From assembly GCA_039587475.1 (NCBI GenBank), contig JBDHIK010000124.1, forward strand, positions 1 through 7,265: DNA of 7,265 nt, given 5' to 3'. Of the stretch, positions 6,031 through 7,265 are shown in pieces. Numbering within the stretch: the first letter of the stretch is position 1; every line of letters starts with the position of its first letter. The DNA comes from N074bin45 sp039587475 (GTDB lineage Bacteria > Gemmatimonadota > Gemmatimonadetes > Gemmatimonadales > GWC2-71-9). Below the pieces are notes generated by a model. That model was not told where the DNA came from. It ran no database searches and saw only the letters and a list, made by a program, of their open reading frames with translations. The translations under genes and the position numbers were made by a program.

Positions 6031-6709
6031 CACCCGCCCGGTCCAGCGTGCCGGCGAACACAGGCCATGGCTGGGCACCCATTATCGCCTGCTCCCCGAT
6101 GAACACGACCGGTACCCCTCGGATGCCACGCGTCATCGACTCACGCCAATCCTCGTCTACCGCCGCCCTCCCCTTCCCGTGTTCCAGGGCTTCGACCGCC
6201 GCGCCCCGCGGAATACCGACCGAAGCAGCGACGTCGGCCAGAACATCTGGATCGTCGTTGTTGCGACCCTCGGCCCAGATTGCCTGAAAGGTCGCCGTTC
6301 TGAGATCCTCTACCATGTCAGGAACGTTGGTCACCGCCCAGGCGGTCAACTCCTCGGCACGGCGGCTGTTGTATTTCACCAGCGGCATCTCGAACGGGAG
6401 TCCCAGCGCCTCGGCCATGGCGCCAAGCTGCTGGGCGCCAGCCTGCCATCCGCCCTCCCCGCCAAAGTAGGCCACATAGTCCATCCCCGACGGCGGGATG
6501 TCCGGGTGCAGCGGAAAGGTCCGCCATCGGATGGTGACATCGTATTCCCGCTGCATGCGTCGGACGCTCACGGCGCCGAGGTAGCAGAAGGGTCAGATGT
6601 AATCGGAGAAGACATCAATGGAAATGCGGGATTCCGGGATTTCGGGACTCCGGGATTGAGGTGATGCGTCGCTGGTCCAAGAACATCCGGCGAGGCTCTT
6701 CGGGTACAC
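6011..6709 (-). CDS. FrnE-type DsbA-fold thiol oxidoreductase, probable selenoprotein (Sec-Pro-Phe-Cys active site)
   Basis: Cytoplasmic thioredoxin-fold disulphide oxidoreductase of the DsbA/FrnE group (COG2761-like). The frame reads ISIDVFSDYI-U-PFCYLG, where U is the TGA at 6595-6593. Its position is the first Cys of the family's CPFC/CPWC motif; the second Cys is intact. Downstream come TIRWRTFPLHPDIPPSGMD, the helical insert, and RGVPVVFIGEQAIMGAQPWPVF with the cis-Pro loop (GVP) and GAQP signature. The rest of the frame has no stop until 6011, so decay is unlikely. With Sec inserted, the conserved fold begins at about 6625 and gives about 204 aa, normal for the family. No ATG lies in frame. 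The only canonical start between the preceding stop and the Sec codon is GTG 6709, which adds 28 unconserved residues encoded partly by a tandem repeat. Ignoring Sec, the first start is GTG 6571, giving 186 aa without the active site. No signal peptide is seen. The true start is uncertain. Confidence 0.8.
6560..6579 (-). promoter_or_regulatory. SECIS-like stem-loop downstream of the Sec codon
   Basis: In the mRNA, UCGGCGC pairs with GCG-(U)-CCGA: 7 bp with one bulged U on the 3' side, closing a 5-nt loop CGUGA. The loop starts 20 nt after the UGA and has G as its second base. This fits the accepted bacterial SECIS rules (loop 16-37 nt from UGA, small loop, G in the first two loop bases). A lower CUGC/GCAG pairing (6587-6584 with 6554-6551) may extend it. 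The bulge is on the opposite side from that in E. coli fdhF. Such a hairpin would recruit SelB with Sec-tRNA. Folding was done by eye. Confidence 0.55.
6593..6595 (-). other. Probable selenocysteine codon (in-frame TGA)
   Basis: TAC ATC TGA CCC TTC TGC TAC encodes Y-I-U-P-F-C-Y. The TGA is the only stop in an otherwise open, conserved frame and falls exactly on the nucleophilic Cys of the thioredoxin-fold CxxC motif. That is the typical place for Sec in redox proteins. TGA also ends this gene and three others in the window (sad's upstream neighbour, the porin and the plus-strand membrane protein), so UGA is a normal stop in this genome. Confidence 0.75.
6627..6658. repeat. 8-bp tandem repeat, four copies
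   Basis: Plus strand CGGGATTC, CGGGATTT, CGGGACTC, CGGGATTG: an exact 8-bp period with a constant CGGGA core and mostly conserved last three bases. It lies immediately upstream of the conserved start of the oxidoreductase fold and inside its open frame. Eight is not a multiple of three, so gain or loss of one copy would change the frame of any upstream start. Confidence 0.85.
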
Positions 6710-6725
6710 TCTCCCGGATCACATC

Positions 6726-6741
6726 GCAGGGGTGCCCCTGC
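6726..6741. terminator. Terminator-like hairpin downstream of cls
   Basis: GCAGGGG and CCCCTGC form a perfect inverted repeat with two central bases, so a 6-bp stem with a 4-nt loop in RNA. It lies about 65 nt after the cls stop on the minus strand and before the oxidoreductase GTG. No T-run follows, so termination there is only a possibility. Confidence 0.35.
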
Positions 6742-6807
6742 CCCCACTGCCCTCGCTGCCACCGTCGCTCTGGCTTCTGCCCTCACCTGCCCACCGCAGC
6801 CCGCCGC

Positions 6808-7265
6808 CTATTGGATCGGCGCCGTCAGCCGCGCCAGCTTGACGCCGAGCTTGAAGTACCACGGCTTCTCGTCGTACTCCCCTTCCCGCATCTCCCGCGA
6901 CTTGGCGAAGTCGTCGAGAAACATCTGCTCGACCTGGGCCAGAAAGTCCTCGTTCCCCGCCACCAGGGCCGTGATCTCGAAGTTGAGTCGGAACGAGCGG
7001 TTGTCGAAATTGGCCGTCCCGATCGAGGTGGCCAGGTCGTCGACCAGCATCACCTTCTCGTGCAGGAAGCCATCGAGATAACGGTAGAACTTGACGCCGG
7101 TCTCACTGGTATCGTCGAGGTAGGAGTAGGCCGCCAAATAGACCATCATGTGATCGGGTTTGTCGGGAATCAGGATGCGGACGTCCACACCCCGGAGGCC
7201 GGCCAACTGGAGGGCGGCCATGATGGCCTCGTCGGGCACGAAGTAGGGACTGGCAATCCAGATGC
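6808..7265 (-). CDS. cls: Cardiolipin synthase (phospholipase D family), C-terminal part, cut by the window edge
   Basis: The last 151 residues are in the window; the 5' end lies off the right edge. The visible frame begins IWIASPYFVPDEAI, the strand and loop preceding the second catalytic half in cardiolipin synthases. Next come GVDVRILIPDKPDH, then the second HKD motif FLHEKVMLVDD (His68, Lys70, Asp75 of the visible part), followed by GTANFDNRS, the usual GSxNxDxRS partner. The tail FKLGVKLARLTAPIQ fits the family's amphipathic C-terminus. The enzyme condenses two phosphatidylglycerols (ClsA type) into cardiolipin and glycerol at the inner membrane, using one HKD motif from each half. Whether it uses phosphatidylethanolamine instead (ClsC type) cannot be told here. 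The stop is TAG at 6810-6808. It is the most upstream of the minus-strand run. Confidence 0.93.
   Translation of the reverse strand, partial: IWIASPYFVPDEAIMAALQLAGLRGVDVRILIPDKPDHMMVYLAAYSYLDDTSETGVKFYRYLDGFLHEKVMLVDDLATSIGTANFDNRSFRLNFEITALVAGNEDFLAQVEQMFLDDFAKSREMREGEYDEKPWYFKLGVKLARLTAPIQ

Noticed and set aside
6011..6571. A 186-aa DsbA-like protein starting at GTG 6571
   Set aside because: It lacks the CxxC motif and first strand. The same frame continues upstream through a TGA into the missing family N-terminus, so the start is an artefact of treating TGA as stop.
5912..6664. Plus-strand 250-aa open frame antisense to the oxidoreductase
   Set aside because: No recognisable domain; explained by high GC opposite a real gene.
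6680..6709. LAGC lipobox-like motif in the N-terminal extension of the Sec gene
   Set aside because: Only about eight residues precede the Cys, with no hydrophobic stretch, so it cannot be a lipoprotein signal.
6568..6786. Minus-strand 72-aa open frame crossing the repeat and SECIS-like region
   Set aside because: Ala/Arg/Pro-rich composition, no domain, and it overlaps the conserved oxidoreductase frame; a shadow frame.

Overview
The window is GC-rich and reads as chromosomal DNA from a Gram-negative bacterium. Evidence for this is an outer-membrane porin and a DUF481 barrel that both end in Phe, plus a lipoprotein with a lipobox. The gene mix (DUF481 protein with an N-terminal 'RNGD..TGE' module, DUF4136 lipoprotein, alginate-export-like porin, and a small protein with a 'YTDQEVALVLQRAAEL' start) resembles Gemmatimonadota or a related soil phylum. 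That taxonomic placement is inference from gene style, not a search result.

Layout from left to right. (1) 1-657 (-): the N-terminal part of a Sad/YneI-type succinate-semialdehyde dehydrogenase, cut by the window edge. It overlaps by ATGA with (2) 654-1364 (-), an unrecognised protein with a C-terminal membrane region. (3) 1365-1715 is a region between divergent genes in which no gene is recognised. (4) 1716-2895 (+) is a multi-pass membrane protein whose reading frame is broken by one base near 1908-1920. (5) A perfect hairpin at 2897-2917 separates its stop from the convergent stop of (6) a DUF4136 lipoprotein, 2917-3438 (-). (7) 3643-4701 (-) is a DUF481 outer-membrane protein with a good sigma70-like promoter in front. 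(8) 4807-5982 (-) is a porin. (9) 6011 to about 6625/6709 (-) is a FrnE-type DsbA-fold oxidoreductase. (10) 6808 to beyond 7265 (-) is the C-terminal part of a cardiolipin synthase.

The main discovery is gene (9). A conventional gene call would start at an internal GTG (6571) and lose the active site. Reading upstream in the same frame gives the expected FrnE N-terminus, interrupted by one TGA (6595-6593) exactly at the first cysteine of the CPFC redox motif, so the motif reads U-P-F-C. A stem-loop with bacterial SECIS geometry follows the TGA: its 5-nt apical loop starts 20 nt downstream and has G as its second base. The gene is therefore best read as a selenoprotein. UGA ends several neighbouring genes and this gene itself, so genome-wide recoding is not the explanation. 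No ATG start exists in its frame, and a four-copy 8-bp tandem repeat (6627-6658) lies just upstream of the conserved fold.

Genes 6-10 all lie on the minus strand and, apart from the oxidoreductase, concern the cell envelope (lipid synthesis, porin, barrel, lipoprotein). The DUF481 promoter suggests at least two transcription units there.
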